Source: Arcuatula senhousia
Lineage: Eukaryota > Mollusca > Bivalvia > Mytilida > Mytilidae
Assembly (NCBI GenBank): GCA_963971305.1
Contig: OZ020316.1
Location: 14,898,745 to 14,962,744, forward strand
Direction of reading: 5' to 3'
DNA length: 64,000 bases
How positions within the stretch are numbered: the stretch's first letter is position 1; the number at the start of each line of letters is the position of its first letter. Of the stretch, positions 26,301 to 41,300 are shown piece by piece. Made by a program: the position numbers and the translations under genes. Under the pieces are notes generated by a model. The model was not told where the DNA came from. It saw only the letters and a program-made list of their open reading frames with translations, and searched no databases.

Positions 26301-29300
26301 CTCCTCTATAGAATGTATCTACCCAAATTCTTTTATATGTTTAAACCCAATTATGAAACTAAGAAATTTTGCCTTCTGTCATTTTAAAAAAAAAATATTC
26401 AAAAGTTAAAAGCTGTAATTAAAAAAAAAATATGTTGTGAGTAATTTCCTGTGTAAAGAATGTATGATTTCTAAGGGTTTACAAAGTTAAGTTTTGCTTC
26501 ATTACAAGAATTTCATGTTCAAAAATTAAGACATTAAAAACCATTATTATTTTTTTATTTTAATCTGGTCAATATAACATTAAATGTGACAGCAGATATT
26601 TGTTCTATAAAAAACCCTTACATTTATAAACACATATCCTTATAATCTTGTATAAGATCATATTTTTCTCTGTATATTTCCTGTTCTTAATGATATCCTT
26701 ATATGAAATAGAACTCCAAAGTATTATGTACTTCAACTTTCTACCTAATACATGTCTCTCATTTATGAACTAAATAATAATTTTCTTGTGTTTTATATAA
26801 ATGTTTTAAAGTAAATATATTGGGAGTCTAAAGGAACTTAAAGAAGCAAAGCTTTAAAATAGCAAAGCGACTCATTATTGAAATAAGCTATAGGTTTCAT
26901 TTGTTTGTACATGGAAGTTAAATGGGATATTGTCCTTGTCCTTTTTATACCCCCCTGCTTAAAAAGTTGGAATCTACACATGTATAGTGAGAGGGGGTCT
27001 GTCAGTGAATCTGTTATGCCTTAGCCAAAAGGATACTGATCTCTTTTCTGCAACTCCTCCTTAACCACTTTCTTTAATTTTTGGACAATGTATGTGCATA
27101 ATTTTGATGTACACCTTCTATTTTAAAATTTGATCTAATTGATATTTAGGGAGTGGGGGATATTTATTTCACGTGATTAATTTGTGAGTTGCAACTTTCT
27201 AGTTTTGAGCTTGTTTTAATCTTAAGATAGTCTAATTATGGTTAAGATTGGTATATTTTATGGTCTGCAGGCCTGTTATTGTCTTTATAACTCTTTATAA
27301 GTTGGTCCATTACCTGCCCAAAGTTGGTGGTTTCCTTCTGGTACTGTAGTCTTCTAATGGCTCATTTTTTGACCCACTGGTTAAAAGGATTTAAAAAAAC
27401 CATGCTTACTTACTCATTTTCTTCTGTTTGTTAGAAAGTACAAAAACAAAAAAAATGTGGTAACAATAGTTTAGAGTAAGACAAAAAAGTTTAGAATTTA
27501 CATGTGCATATGTGAAAAGTTTAGAATTTACATGTGTATATGTTGAAAAGTTAAGAATTAATATGTGTATTTTACCTAATGTGTGTGACATTGTTTGTTT
27601 TATTTTATTTATTACTAAAGGTTTATCAATTATGTTTAGTTATTTTTGTTATCTAACATAATTTTTTGTTTGTTAGTTATTTGCTTAGTTTTTTTTTAAT
27701 GCACTTTGAAACTGATTTTGATACCTCTTGCAAACAAAGTTTTAGGAGGTATATAGGAATCACCCTGTCTGTCCATCTGACCACATGCGCAGAGGCAGAA
27801 GTATGGAGCTGCTTGATGGATTTTTATGAAACTTTACACAAAAAGTACATCATGATCACATGAAGATGTGCATGAGTAAACTTGAATTGCTCTCAGATTT
27901 ATTCAAGAGACAATTTGTCTTTGTTTCTTTACAATTAAGAGTTTAATATGAAAAGGGGGATATCCTTTTGTGACCTTGCTCATAGTATTCCTTGTTTGAT
28001 TTTAGAGCCTTGACTTAGTGTGACAATGAATCCTTAAAATTAAAGGATTTTTAAGCAAGTCATATGCTATCTGATTTTTTAAAGAAAATGCATTTAAATT
28101 TAAATTTAGTTTATTTTGTCTCCCTTCCACTTTTTTCTGGTGATGACTTTATTTTTTCACATCCTTATTTCTTTAATTCTTTTCTGTTAGTACATGTGTG
28201 TTTGTATGTTACCTTTGTAAATCTTCCTTGAATTTTTTTTATCTTTCATTTATGATGTGTTGTTGTATCTTGTTTAAGTACAAATCTTTAAAATGTTAAT
28301 TGAAATGATTAAAACTTTTGTAGATACAATGAAAGATTGAAACTTTATCATCATTGTCTTTAAGTTCTGCACTGATGATGAAGTGTCAATTTTGGTCACA
28401 TATCTTAGACCAGGCACAGAAACTAGCTTTTACTACTAAGTTACTAACATATTGTGTGTATAATTACAGCTGATACCTGTCGTCTCGGGGAGTTCCAGTG
28501 TCGTAACGGACAGTGTATCCCATCAGAAGGACGATGTGACAACAGATACGACTGTGCAGACTCCTCTGATGAAGAAGAGTGTAAGTTGTCTCCATTTTAT
28601 TTTTTATTTTTTCTTTCATATCCATTTTTGTTGTAAGAAAAAAGAAAAGAAAATGGAACTAAATTATTTTTTCTGGTTATCAGTTTTACAGCTTAGTCTT
28701 GTATTAATTAGGAAACTTTCACTGCGAAAGTATTACATTTTCTGGTTTGTCCCAGTGATGACTGAAATATTGTTGACAGGACATTAATCCAAAATCAATT
28801 CATCATTATGTTTCATGGGGTAACTGTTTTTTATGGTTTTTGTGGGTCAGTCATATCATGAAATGTTTTGCATTGTTTTCTTTATAGAATTTGTTTAAAT
28901 TACATATCCATGTGATTATGAAAGAAACAACGATTGTCCACAAAGGAATAGAGCCACAAAGCCCTGTATTTTTACTGATTTTCAACATACTTCAACTCTT
29001 CGTAAATTTAACAAAAATGAGTTGAGGCATAGCTGATCTTTTCATATCTGTAAGATTAAACAAAATATTTACAACTCAAGTCTAGCGTTGGCATTTCAAA
29101 CACGGCATAAATTGTGAAATTCTTATTTTTTCACCCATTTTCACTGTTTTCTCGTTGTATTTTGTAAAAAATAGTATTGGCCACATTTGTCGACCATTGT
29201 AATTTTTTTTTGATAGTCAATTAATTAGATAATAATACACATTTCTACCACAAAAATATTTTGGTCGATGGGTGTTGCCATTTTTGTTTGCACCAATGTA

Positions 29301-32300
29301 TACATGGAAATAAATAAAAATGTAAAAAAAACAAGATTTTGAACAAGAGCTCACTGTCCTCCTTGTTGATAAACAATTAAACCAAAAGATATTATGAAGT
29401 CTAATGAACATCCAAGCAGTAATTTCAAGCTTAAGCAGGATGGGTTGTACTGTGCCTCCTCTTTCCGGGGACACCCCTAGTCATGGTCTTCATCCGTCCA
29501 TGCATCCATGCTTCCGTCACACTGTTGTGAGCGCAACTCCTCTGAGACAGCTAGTTCAACAGATTTTGATGAAATTTTGTTGGATTGTTTGTCATGATAT
29601 GTAGTTGATCATATCACACTGCCATTTTGATTCGACAAATTTTATAGGAGTTATGGGACTTTAATCCACTTTGTTCATTTTAGGTCATAGGAACACTTTG
29701 TGAGCGCAACTCCTCTGACACTGCGGACATATTTTGATGAAATTTTGTAGGATTGTTTGTCATGATATGTAGTTGATCATATGGCACCGCCATTTTGATT
29801 TGAAAAATTGTATAGGAGTTTTGGGACTTTATCGACTTTGTTCATTTTAGGTCATAGGAACACTTTGTGAGCTCAACTCCTATGAGATTGTTGAACGGAT
29901 TTTGATGAAATTTTGTAGAATGGTTTGTCATGATAAGAAGGTAATCATATCACAATGCAATTTCAATTATTTTAATTTGAGTACTTAAATTTTCAAATTT
30001 AATGCGGCGGTGGGGACATTGGCTATGCGTAGCAATCTTATTGAATTGTCGCATGGGGGTATGCTTAGCATGAATTAGTGCAACCCCTTGTTTTGTTTTG
30101 TAGGTTCTACAGCTCAGCCCTGTATAGAGGGACAACACAGGTGTAATGATGGGCAGTGTGTTGAGGCAGGAGCTGAATGTGATGGTGTGGTACAGTGTAG
30201 AGACGGCTCAGACGAGGCTGGATGTACAGGTCAGATATTGTGTGATCAAAAAGGGATGTTAGGGGGATGGGGGGAGGGTTTGAGAAGGGAGCTGAATATG
30301 ATGGTGTTGTACAGTGTAGAGATGGCTCAGACGAGGCTGGATGTACAGGTCAGATATTGTGTGATCAAAAAGGGATGTTAGGGGGATGGGGGGAGGGGTT
30401 GAGGCAGGAGCTGAATATGATGGTGTTGTACAGTGTAGAGACGGCTCAGATGAGGCAGGATGTACAGGTCAGATATGGTGTTGACAAAAGAGGGCTGTTA
30501 GGGGGGTGAGGGAGGGGGAGAAGTTGGGACTGAATGTGATGGTGTGGTACAGTGTAGAGACAGCTCTGACGAGGCAGAATGTACAGGTCAGATATGGTAT
30601 TGTAAAAGAGTGTTGTTAGGGGGATGGGGGAGGGAGGAGAAGGGAGCTGAATGTGATGATGTGGTACAGTGTAGAGACGGCTCTGACGAGGCTGGATGTA
30701 CAGGTCAGATATTGTGTGATCATAAAGGGATGTTAGGGAGATGGGGGAGGGGTTGAGGCAGGAGCTGAATGTGATGGTGTGGTACAGTGTAGAGACGGCT
30801 CTGACGAGGCTGGATGTACAGGTCAGATATGGTGTTGCAAAAGAGGGCTGTTAGGGGGATGGGGGAAGGGGAGAAGTTGGGACTGAATGTGATGGTGTGG
30901 TACAGTGTAGAGATGGCACAGATGAGGCTGGATGTACAGGTCAGATATTGTGTTGCCAAAAAGGGATGTTAGGGGGGTGGGGGGAGGGGTTGAAAAAGGG
31001 ACTGAATGTGATGGTGTGGTACAGTGTAGAGACGGCTGAGATGAGGCTAGATGTACAGGTCAGATATGGAGTTGCAAAAGAGGGCTGTTAGGGGGGTGAT
31101 GGGAGGGGTTGAAAAAGGGACTGAATGTGATGGTGTGGTACAGTGTAGAGATGGCTCTGAGGAGGCTGGATGTACAGGTAGATTATGTATTACACAAGGG
31201 GGTGTTACTACCTGAATAGATTATTGATGATTGGAGAGATTTAATCAGCATCTAACCATGTTAAGATTACCAATATCTTATTTTTCTTTGTTCCAACAGG
31301 TTGTAGACCTGGACAGTTCCAATGTACAGATGGTACATGTATAGATGCCAGCAGGAGATGTGATGACCAATTTGATTGTGGTGATTTCTCTGATGAGATA
31401 AATTGTAAGTGGTTTTATTATGTCACCTGCAACATGCTGCAGAAGCAACATATAGGGTAACATTGGCACCATCTGCAGCGTCACAAAAATTCCCATCACA
31501 GTTTTCCAGGCAACTACATGTCACATCCTCTTGGTATATAGCTTCCTTCTATAGAACTGTTTGGTGTAAAGCGATTTTGTGCCAGTAACTCATCTACTTC
31601 TTGTTTACCTATTATTTCAAGACGCAGACAACTTGTGTCTTCCATGGAAGGTCAACATTTTAGTTTATAATTTGGACAGCTTAATCCCTCAGTTAATTAC
31701 TCACATAACTGCAATGAGATAAAAGAAAATATTATGAGATGTGGAATAAGTATACATGACACAGCTCACAAGTGGCAATCTAAAAAACCACAAAAGAAAA
31801 CAGCTAGCAGCCTTCAAAGATGATTCAATGAATCATTCAATTAACATAATGTAAAGGTGTTGACATGGAGGCCCATGTTATAGGATTAAATTTCAGCACA
31901 GTTGCTTACCTTCTACCTGATTAACAATATTATTTCTCACTTTTTGGACAGGACAGTTCCTATTTTTAGCGGTGTGAGATTTTTCTGTCTCACACCACCC
32001 CATGTGAGATAGCTTCGTGCAGTTTCCAAGGGACGTAACTCTATTGTTTACGTCACGCTATGTTTTGTAAACAAATCCACGTTGTACAATTTACGGGTTA
32101 AGTGAGAAAAATAATCAAACACCGATGATTAGGGCAAGATAAGGAAATCTCCGACACCCTTGGGTAAGATTTCTTTACATCTGCAACTCGGCAGAGCCTC
32201 GTTGCAGACTTGAAATCTTACCCTCGGGGTGTCGGAGATTTCCTTATCTTGCCCTAACACCGGTGTTAGATTCTTATAATCTCTTTTGTTTATGTTTTTA

Positions 32301-35300
32301 TTTTGTTCCAGGTACTGTGCCAGTCCAGCCATGTCCTGAGGGTCAATACAGGTGTGACAATGGTCAGTGTGTCTCCTCAGGTGCTAGATGTAATGGTGTG
32401 GTACAGTGTCAAGATAGATCTGATGAGGCAGGATGTCCCAGTAAGTTGGAAAATAGCAATGTTTCAAACTGTGTACATTTATTTTATCGCCTGCAACATG
32501 TTGCAAAGCGACATATAGGATTGAATGTTTTTTTTTATCATTTATAAAAATAATATCAATATGGGGATTGTGTCTTTCTGGCACATATTCCATATTCGTT
32601 TGTTATGTCGCCTGCAACGTGTTGCAGAAGCGACATATAGGGGTTACTTTGGCACTATCCGTCGTCTTGCGTCCTGCGTCGTCGTCCTGCAGCGTCACAA
32701 AAATTTCCGTCGCAGTTTTCCAGGCTACTACATGCCACAGCCTCTTGATATTTGGTATGTAGCTTCATTGCATAGTACTGTAAGGTGTAAAGCGATTTTA
32801 TGCCCGAAAAATAACTACTTCCTGTTTGACGAATACTTAATGTTTTATATATAATGGACATAGATGCCAAATTTTCTGCGACATATAGGGGTTACTTTGG
32901 CACTATCCGTCGTCTTGCGTCCTGCGTCGTCGTCCTGCGGCGTCACAAAAATTTCCGTCGCAGTTTTCCAGGCTACTACATGCCACAGCCTCTTGATATT
33001 TGGTATGTAGCTTCATTGCATAGTACTGTAAGGTGTAAAGCGATTTTATGCCCGAAAAATAACTACTTCCTGTTTGACGAATACTTAATGTTTTATATAT
33101 AATGGACATAGATGCCAAATTTTCGTCGCAGTTTTCCAGGCAACTACATGCCACAGCCTCTTGATATTTGGTATGTAGCTTCATTGCATAGTATTATAAG
33201 GTGTAAAGCGATTTTATGCCCAAAAAATAACTACTTCCTGTTTGACGAATACTTAACGTTTTATATATAATGGTCATAGATGCCAAATTTTTGTCGCAGT
33301 TTTCCAGGCAACTACATGCCACAGCCTCTTGATATTTGGTATGTAGCTTCATTACATAGTACTATAAGGTGTGAGGAGATTTAATGCCCGAAAATTAACT
33401 GCTTCCTGTTTGGCGAACAAATATAGATACGCAGGCGACATATGCCTTCCGGGGAAGGCTCCATCTAGTTTTTAATATAGGAGTCACTTTGACATAATCA
33501 GTCATCCTGTGTCCTCAGCATCATATAAATTTCTGTCCCAGTTTTCTTGGTAACTACATGTCACAGCCTCTTGATATTTGGCATGAAGCTTCCTCTTATA
33601 ATACTATTTGGTCTAAAGCAATTTCAAACCCACAACTCATCTACTTTATGTTTACCCAATATTTTAAGATGCAAGTGACATTCGTCTTCCATGGAAGACT
33701 CAATTCTAGTTATTTACATGTATTGTTTTTGCACTACATTTATAGTTGATTACATGTATTAAGTTAGTGAGATGTATTGGCTTTTATTATAATTTTACAA
33801 TTATAGCTGATATAATGTTATATTCAAAGGCTTCATGTGTTATGTTAATCAGGTTTCTATTTTTAAGTTTATATGTACTTCTACTATGCTACATAAAAAT
33901 TGACATAAGGTCATGTGATTATGTTTTAGCCAATAAGATGCTTTAAAATAGAAATGTAATATTTATAATTCAGATATTCAAAGGCATTACAAATTTGTAT
34001 GTTGTATTTGTATTTTGATTTTCCCACCAATATAACCATTTAAAGTGCTTGAGGGTACATGCAATAAAGATTGTTACCCATTAACTTTACAGGGCTGTCA
34101 AGTTTTTTATGAGCTGCATGCGTGAGTTTCGATGAAAAATTGAAAGATCAAAGGAAAAAATTAAAAGATCAATGAAATTTGCCGCCAAATTGCTGTCTGG
34201 ATGCGTGAGTCTCACGGGAGTTGTGTGATACTTGACAGGTCTGCCTTTAAACCATTGTTTCTATTTCAGCTGTGGGTTGTAGAGATGGTGAATTCCGTTG
34301 TAGAAGTGGAGAATGTATTCCTGAGTCCAGGAAGTGTGACCGTGTCAGTGATTGTCAAGATAGATCAGATGAAGAAGATTGTAAGGACATTACACATGCT
34401 GTCTACCTAAAAACAATGCCTTACTGTTAACCTGCAAATTTTCGCAGCAGTTTTATTTTGCGATTATCGGAGTACTCACAAATTTAAAACTGCTTGAACT
34501 AAAATTCAGTTGTCCTACTGGGAAAAAAAGACAGTGAGATAATTTCCAGGTTCACAGTATTTCACAATGAAGGGGGTCCTGATTGGGGGTCCTGATCACA
34601 AATCACAAAGAATAAAAAATGCAAATAATGAAACACGGAAATATGGCTAAATTTTTGTTCACGGATAAAAGTTTGACTGTGTATTACTGTAAAGCATGCT
34701 TAAAACGAATCACGGACAAAATACTTTGCTGAGAACGGTTCACGTGCAATATCCAATCACGATGCACGGAAAAATATTTCAACAAATCACAATTCACTGA
34801 AAATAAAAATTGCCAATAACGGAGAACGAAATAAACCCATCGGCCCCCTCAATGAAGACAACCTGAATTAGGCTAATACTTATTAAACCTTCAAAAATCC
34901 ATATTATTTTTTACAAAATTACAACAGAGTTCAAGACAATGAATTTTAAACTGGATCTTATCTGTGTTTCATCTATAAAAGACTCGTAAGAAGTATGCTA
35001 CCCCAAAACTGTATGACCAATTCATTTAAGAATCTTCAAAATTTAGGGCTATTCCAGTTAAAGGCAACAAAGGACTAAAGCCACGAACCCTCATATTTGG
35101 CCCTAAATCGGGCCATTTTTTCAAATTCATTTGTAAGATAAGATTTTTGTGGCCAAGTAGTCTAGAATGATTACTTGTTACAAAACAAAATCAATTTTAA
35201 AGTTTTCCGTACTTCTGATGTTGTAAGGACGTCATAAAGTGACACTTAAATTGAAAATATGCTAATTTCAGCTAAATTTCACAATTTTCCAACTGGTTTT

Positions 35301-38300
35301 TTGGTTAAAATGACATGGGCGCCACCCCTCGCCCATAAATATTTTTGCTTAAATTTTATAAATACATTATTTTCTTCATATTTCAACAATAATTTCGATG
35401 GGCGAGGGGTGGCGCCACATAGAAAATCACAAAATTGTGACTGAAAAACAAGTCATTTTGGCCAAAAAGTGAAACTCACTGATATAGGCTATTTTTGAAG
35501 GGTTAGGGTACTTGAAAATTTATTTATACACCATAATCAAATCTTTTCTCTTTTAACACAGACATCCAGCTCTTAATACACAAATTTTGGTGTAAAACAA
35601 ACCAATTTTGATATTTGAGTATTAACAGGGCCAAATATGGGGGTTCATGGCTCTAGTCCTTTCAAATTGTGTACCAAATACAGTCTATTCAAGTCTCATT
35701 AGAGATGCTCTGCTAAAATGAAACTGAATATTTACAAATTTGTTTTTGTTTTACTCTTTATAATTATGGGTCAATTTAGCCTCTTGTAGCTAGATTTCAG
35801 ACATTGAAAAACCTTTTTATCTCAAATAAAGGTAACAGAAGAATTTCCATTTTTGACGTCCTTTGTTTTCATTTTCTCTTTCAGGCCCTCCAAGTTGTCC
35901 TAGTGATTACTTCACCTGTGATGATCAATCATGTATTCCCTTGACAAGGAGGTGTGACGGACGGGCAGACTGTGAAGACCGCTCTGATGAAAGTGTCACT
36001 ACTTGTGGTAAGATTGTCCCATATAATTAATTGAATACATTGATGGGAAATTAAATAAATATGCTTAACACTTTATTTGTTTATAATTATACCACATTTC
36101 GAAGAAGATGGGGGGGGCTTACTGTTTTACCTGTGTCTATCTGTAGTTCCGTAGTTCCATCACACTTGCTATTTATATTCAAACAAAAGGCATAGTCCTA
36201 AAAGCATTGGATCACAGATTTCTCTTTTTAATTTGTGTCATGATTGTGCATATTTATGTCATCAAGAGGCTAATCAAAGTAAAAACCAATACATGTATAC
36301 ACTAAGTCAAGTAACCAGAGTTGTCACCAGTTTAGGTGTGTGCAAAAATATTATACACTTTTTACCTTAGACACACTTATCATGACACTGTTGAATTTAC
36401 TCATAATGAGTTTGTTGAGGATGAATGTTATAAAAGATTATTGAGTTGTTAATGTGAATTATTTTTTAATTTTTAGCTCACCTGGACCGAAGGTCCATGT
36501 GAGCTTTTACCATCACTTGGCGTCCGTCGTCGTCGTCTGTCGTCGTCTGTCATCGTCTGTCGTCGTCGTCGTCTGTCGTCGTCTGTAAACAATTTTTCAA
36601 ACGTTAACTTGTCCGACACCATAAGTCCAGTTGCAACCAAACTTGGTATAGTTGTTTAGTGGCATTATGTGTACAAAACTGTCGTTCAGATTTTTGATTC
36701 GTAAAAAAACATGGCCGATGTTACTAAAAATAGAACAGGGGGGTCAAATGCAGTGTTTTTGCAAATAACTCAAAAACGGTCACAGATATCAAAATTCTGG
36801 CATAGGGTAAAAGTGATCAGCACCAGTTATTGCCCTTTTTCTGGATTTTTTCAAAATTTTGCACATATTTTGCCTTATATCTTAAAAACTATACAAGATA
36901 TTTTAAAAATTCAAATTGCATATGATTAAGCACATCAAGATCTACATTTCATGTATTTAGGTCAAAGCTGTAGAACCGTTTCTTTTAGGAGTTATGGCCC
37001 TTAAAGCATCAAAATTTACCATTTTTCATTACTTTTCCCCTGAATTTCAAAGATTAACTTGTCTAACACCATACATCCAACTTCAACCAAACTTGGCACA
37101 GTTGTTTAATAGCATACATGTATGAAAAAAGTCAGGCAAGTGTTAAATCAGGAGATACTTTGACAGAATCTTTTTTCATTAAATTAGGAGTTCGACAGGG
37201 AGATAGTTTGAGCCCTGCATTATTTAAGATTTTTATTAATGATCTTCCAAGTTATTTACAGTCTTGTATAGATGAAGTATCACTTCATGTTCAAAAACTT
37301 AACTGTTTAATGTATGCTGATGATGTTGTGATATTTTCTAAAACACCCGAAGGTCTACAAGAAAGACTAATAAAGCTCGAAATGTTTTGTAATGACTGGT
37401 GCTTAAAAGTGAATATTAAAAAGACAAAAATAGTAATTTTTAATAAAGCTGGTAGAAAAATTCAGCATTCTTTCCATTTTCAAAATAATTTAATTGAATG
37501 TGTTTCTAGTTATAGGTACTTAGGCGTTTATTTTACTGCATCAGGGTCTTTTCATTTAATGAGGAATGAACTTTATAACAAAGCTCTAAAAGCATATTAT
37601 AAGTTGAGAGGTGATTTTTTAAGCTTGAATCCAAGTGTCAAGTCTTGTCTACATATATTTAACCATACACTTCAGCCGATACTGTTATATAATTCAGAAA
37701 TATGGGGTAGCTATTGTGCATCTATTGCTAAGATCAGGTCATCTTTTAATTATGAAAATATTTACAAAAATGTACAGTGTGAAAAACTTCACATTAAATT
37801 TATTAAAAATATATTAGGTGTTAATAAAAAGAGTGTCAATTTTGCTGTTTTATCAGAGGTTGGTAGATTTCCATTATATTATGATATTATCAAATCAATA
37901 CTAAGATATTGGTTTAGGTTAGAGAATATTTCTACTGAATTTATATTGTTAAAAGATGCATATCTTTGTAGTCAAAACTTAGATAGTCACAAAAAATGGT
38001 CTTGGTATACATTTGTAACCAAATTATTGAACAGTTTAGATATTGATATAAGTAAAAGAAGTTGTAAAAAGGGAACTTTTAATAATCTCACTGAAAAACA
38101 TCTAAGAAGTAAACTGATTGAAAACTGGCATGTTCAAAGAGATGAAAAACTTGATGGAAAGCTTTCTACTTATTTGAAGTTTAAAAATAATTTTTGTTTT
38201 GAAAATTATCTTAATTGTGTTAAAGATTTTAACCAGAGAAAGGCATTGTGCAGATTTAGAATTTCTGCACATAGATTACGAATTGAAACTGGCCGGTTTA

Positions 38301-41300
38301 ACAATACTCCTAGATCACAAAGAATTTGTCAAAAATGTTCATCCGGAGATATTGAAGATGAAATTCATTTCTTATGCTCGTGTCAATTTTTTGAAGTTAA
38401 AAGAGCTGATTTATTTAATTTGGTCTCAAACAAATATCATAATTTTTCAAATCTAAACACTCTTAATAAATTCATTTTTTTAATGACTTTGGAAGACACT
38501 CAGATTTTAAATGTTGTTGCTAGATTTATCATTGACAGTAACATTTAATAAAAGGTGTGTTTGTTTTTTTTTTGTTTTTGAAAATAGATGTTGTAAATTA
38601 GATACTATTCTATGTTTTATGTGTAAGTTGATTGTATTTGTTAAACTATCAATTATGTTCTTTCTCTCATTGTTGTAATCTCTTATTGCTCCTCGTGGGC
38701 TCCTGATCTGGAATAAAATGATGTTTATGTTTATGTTTATGTTCATACATGCTACAATTCGATCGTCCAGATTTTTGATTGGTCAAAAGATATGGCCGCC
38801 ATGGCTAAAAATAGAACATAGGGGTAAATTGCAGTTTTTTGCTAATATCTCAAAAATAGTTACAGATATCAAAATTTGGATGGGAATCAAAAGTGATCAG
38901 CATATTAAGATGAACCTGTCCTGAAATTTTGGAAAAGATCTGACTGCTGATGTGGGAGTTATTGCCCTTTTTCGTACTTTTTTGCCCAATTTTGCACTTA
39001 TTAAGCCCAATATCTTGAAAACTAACCAAGATATTTCAGAAATTTAAATTGCATATGGACAAGCACAATAATATCTACTATATATATATGTATCTGTGTA
39101 GTTCAGGTGAGCGATTAAGGCTCCTGGGAGCCTCTTGTTTATTTGGTGAAATGAAACCGATATCCAAAAAGACTTTTCAGTAGGGTGAATGCCAAAATAC
39201 CAATCTCAAGGTGAAACTTGTCTTTATTTCAGGTGTTGTTGTAAGATCATTAACCATACAGAACAATGAACTTGTCCTTTATGAAGGTCAAACTGCAGAG
39301 TTTGTTTGTGTTGCTGACAGTAACACACCAGTACGAATCAGGTGGACCAGAGGTTCACAGGTAAGTGTGTTACACACATGTCACATGTACATCTATTAAT
39401 AGCACATTGTGTGTCTATAAATAACATTACTAGAATACAAATTTGCTTTTTTATTTAATTAATTCAAGCCTAGGTTTTTTTTATGGCAACTAATATGTAA
39501 TTATAAAAGAAAACTAACAAAGCTTTAGTCATTTAATTTAACAAAAACTTTTATATTATTTTTCTTGGAAGCAGATCTTCATAATTTTGACAAATACATT
39601 CTCACATGCATTAAATTTTTACACTCAAAAGTTGAAATTACTTTTTAAATGATTTTTTTTTACTGCATCTTCATTTTAATGTCAGCTACTTTCTTCAGTA
39701 TTAATGCAGTTTTCTGGATAAAGATAAAACTTTAACTCTTTAGTGTCTTTGGATGGCAAATTTCCTTTATTATGATGCTTAGTCCATTTTGGTACCTTTA
39801 TATATTAGATAAATTTTCTTTGGAAACCATCAAGTGAAATTAGTTATTCTTTAACAAGATTTAAGAATGAAAAGAAAGCTGTAAAGAGTATTTTCATGCC
39901 CCCACTAACACATGTTGGGGGCATTATGTTTTACTCATGTCTATCCATATGAATTTCTGTGAAACTTTATCAGAAACAAAGCATGAGAATGATTTGAAAT
40001 TTGGCAAGAAGGTTCAGTATAACAAACTCATCCACTTATGAAATTTTCAAACATGTCAGACTTCTATTTCCTGTTTAGGACCCTAAGCGGGGACATATGT
40101 GTCCCATGAACACAAAATTTTAGTGAAGTACCCTCACTTGCAGAATAAAGGGAAAAATTTAAACTGTTTTGGTTCTATTATAAAAATTGAATTATTTTAT
40201 GTAACATTTTATACCATTTAGACAAATACAAAAAACAAAAAACAAAAACAAAAACCAGACCATAAGAAAACACAAAAAAGAATATTGACACACCTCTTTT
40301 CCTAATACCCTTGGTAAATGTTAATCATGCTAAAAAAAATTAAAAGTTCACAATTGCAGTGAAAAACATCCCTAAAAATAAGAAATTGAAACTACCATGA
40401 AAAACAAACTGTAAAGTATTTTCTGTTACAAAGTTTAGAGATAATATGGTAAGTGTAGATGTGTAATGCTCCAATTTTACCTTATTGTTAGGCTAAACCT
40501 AACTCCTTATTTATTGACGGACAACATAAAAGTTTTTATAAATGACTAGAATTGAATGGTCTTTAAGGAAATTATTATGATATAAACAAAGGAAATCATA
40601 GAATTCTTTTTGAATTTTTTATGAACATTGTCATAATTTTCTAAAGAAACTTTTGTTAAAGGGTTAATCTTAGTAATTGCTAGATATACAATGTATATGT
40701 TATCTTATTTTACAATACATAAGGAGTTAGTTCTTTAAAGATGTCTCTAATGTATCCAATATCTTGTTTTTCTTATTGTAAGAGTTCTTCTTTTTCTTTC
40801 CAATTTTTGAAAAATGAAAGAAAAGTTTTATTATGAGGACAAACTTACCATGTTTAACAACATGACAAAGAAAGATAACTCTTACATTAGGAAAAATCCT
40901 GTCTTTTTATTATTATGTCCTTGCACAACTTTCAAATTTTAGGATTTTATCACAAATCACTGTTATTTGTGTTCCCAAATTGTATCTTTTTTTATTTTTG
41001 TTTAATTCCCACTGTGGCACAAGAAATTATCTTCACAACAAACTGTGTAGACTTAACTGAGGTTTTATAAAGTGGACAGTTTTATCTGTATCTCCTGCAA
41101 TGTATAGGAGCCACTTTAGCACTATCCATCGTCTTGCAGTAATTTGTGTCCTTCAGCTTGCAGCATAAAAAAATTTCAATCACACAGTTTTCCAGGCAAC
41201 TTTATGTCACAGCTTATTGAATTTTGGCATGTAGCCTCCTCCTATAGTACTATATTGTTTAAAGTGATGCAAAGAACTAATTTACATGTACTTCCTGTTT

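Larger units (their letters stand above)
36475..39136 (+). mobile_element. Family A repeat interrupted by a LINE
   Basis: Opens AGCTCACCTGGACCGAAGG with (GTCGTC)n and closes CAGGTGAGCGATTAAGG, the palindrome GGCTCCTGGGAGCC and CTTG. Core monomers match the 18419-19856 subfamily. A 1.6-kb LINE (37121-38743) splits it; rejoining across the LINE restores the 'tagcatac...ttttgattggtc' order seen in the sister copy. Confidence 0.7.

Noticed and set aside
30267..31091. Several open frames of 60-97 codons in the LDLa 5 array
   Set aside because: They are out-of-frame or read-through readings of the tandem units, running across donor sites and spacers.
32525..33184. Repeated open frames on both strands
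   Set aside because: They recur with the 248-bp unit of a family C element and match no protein family.
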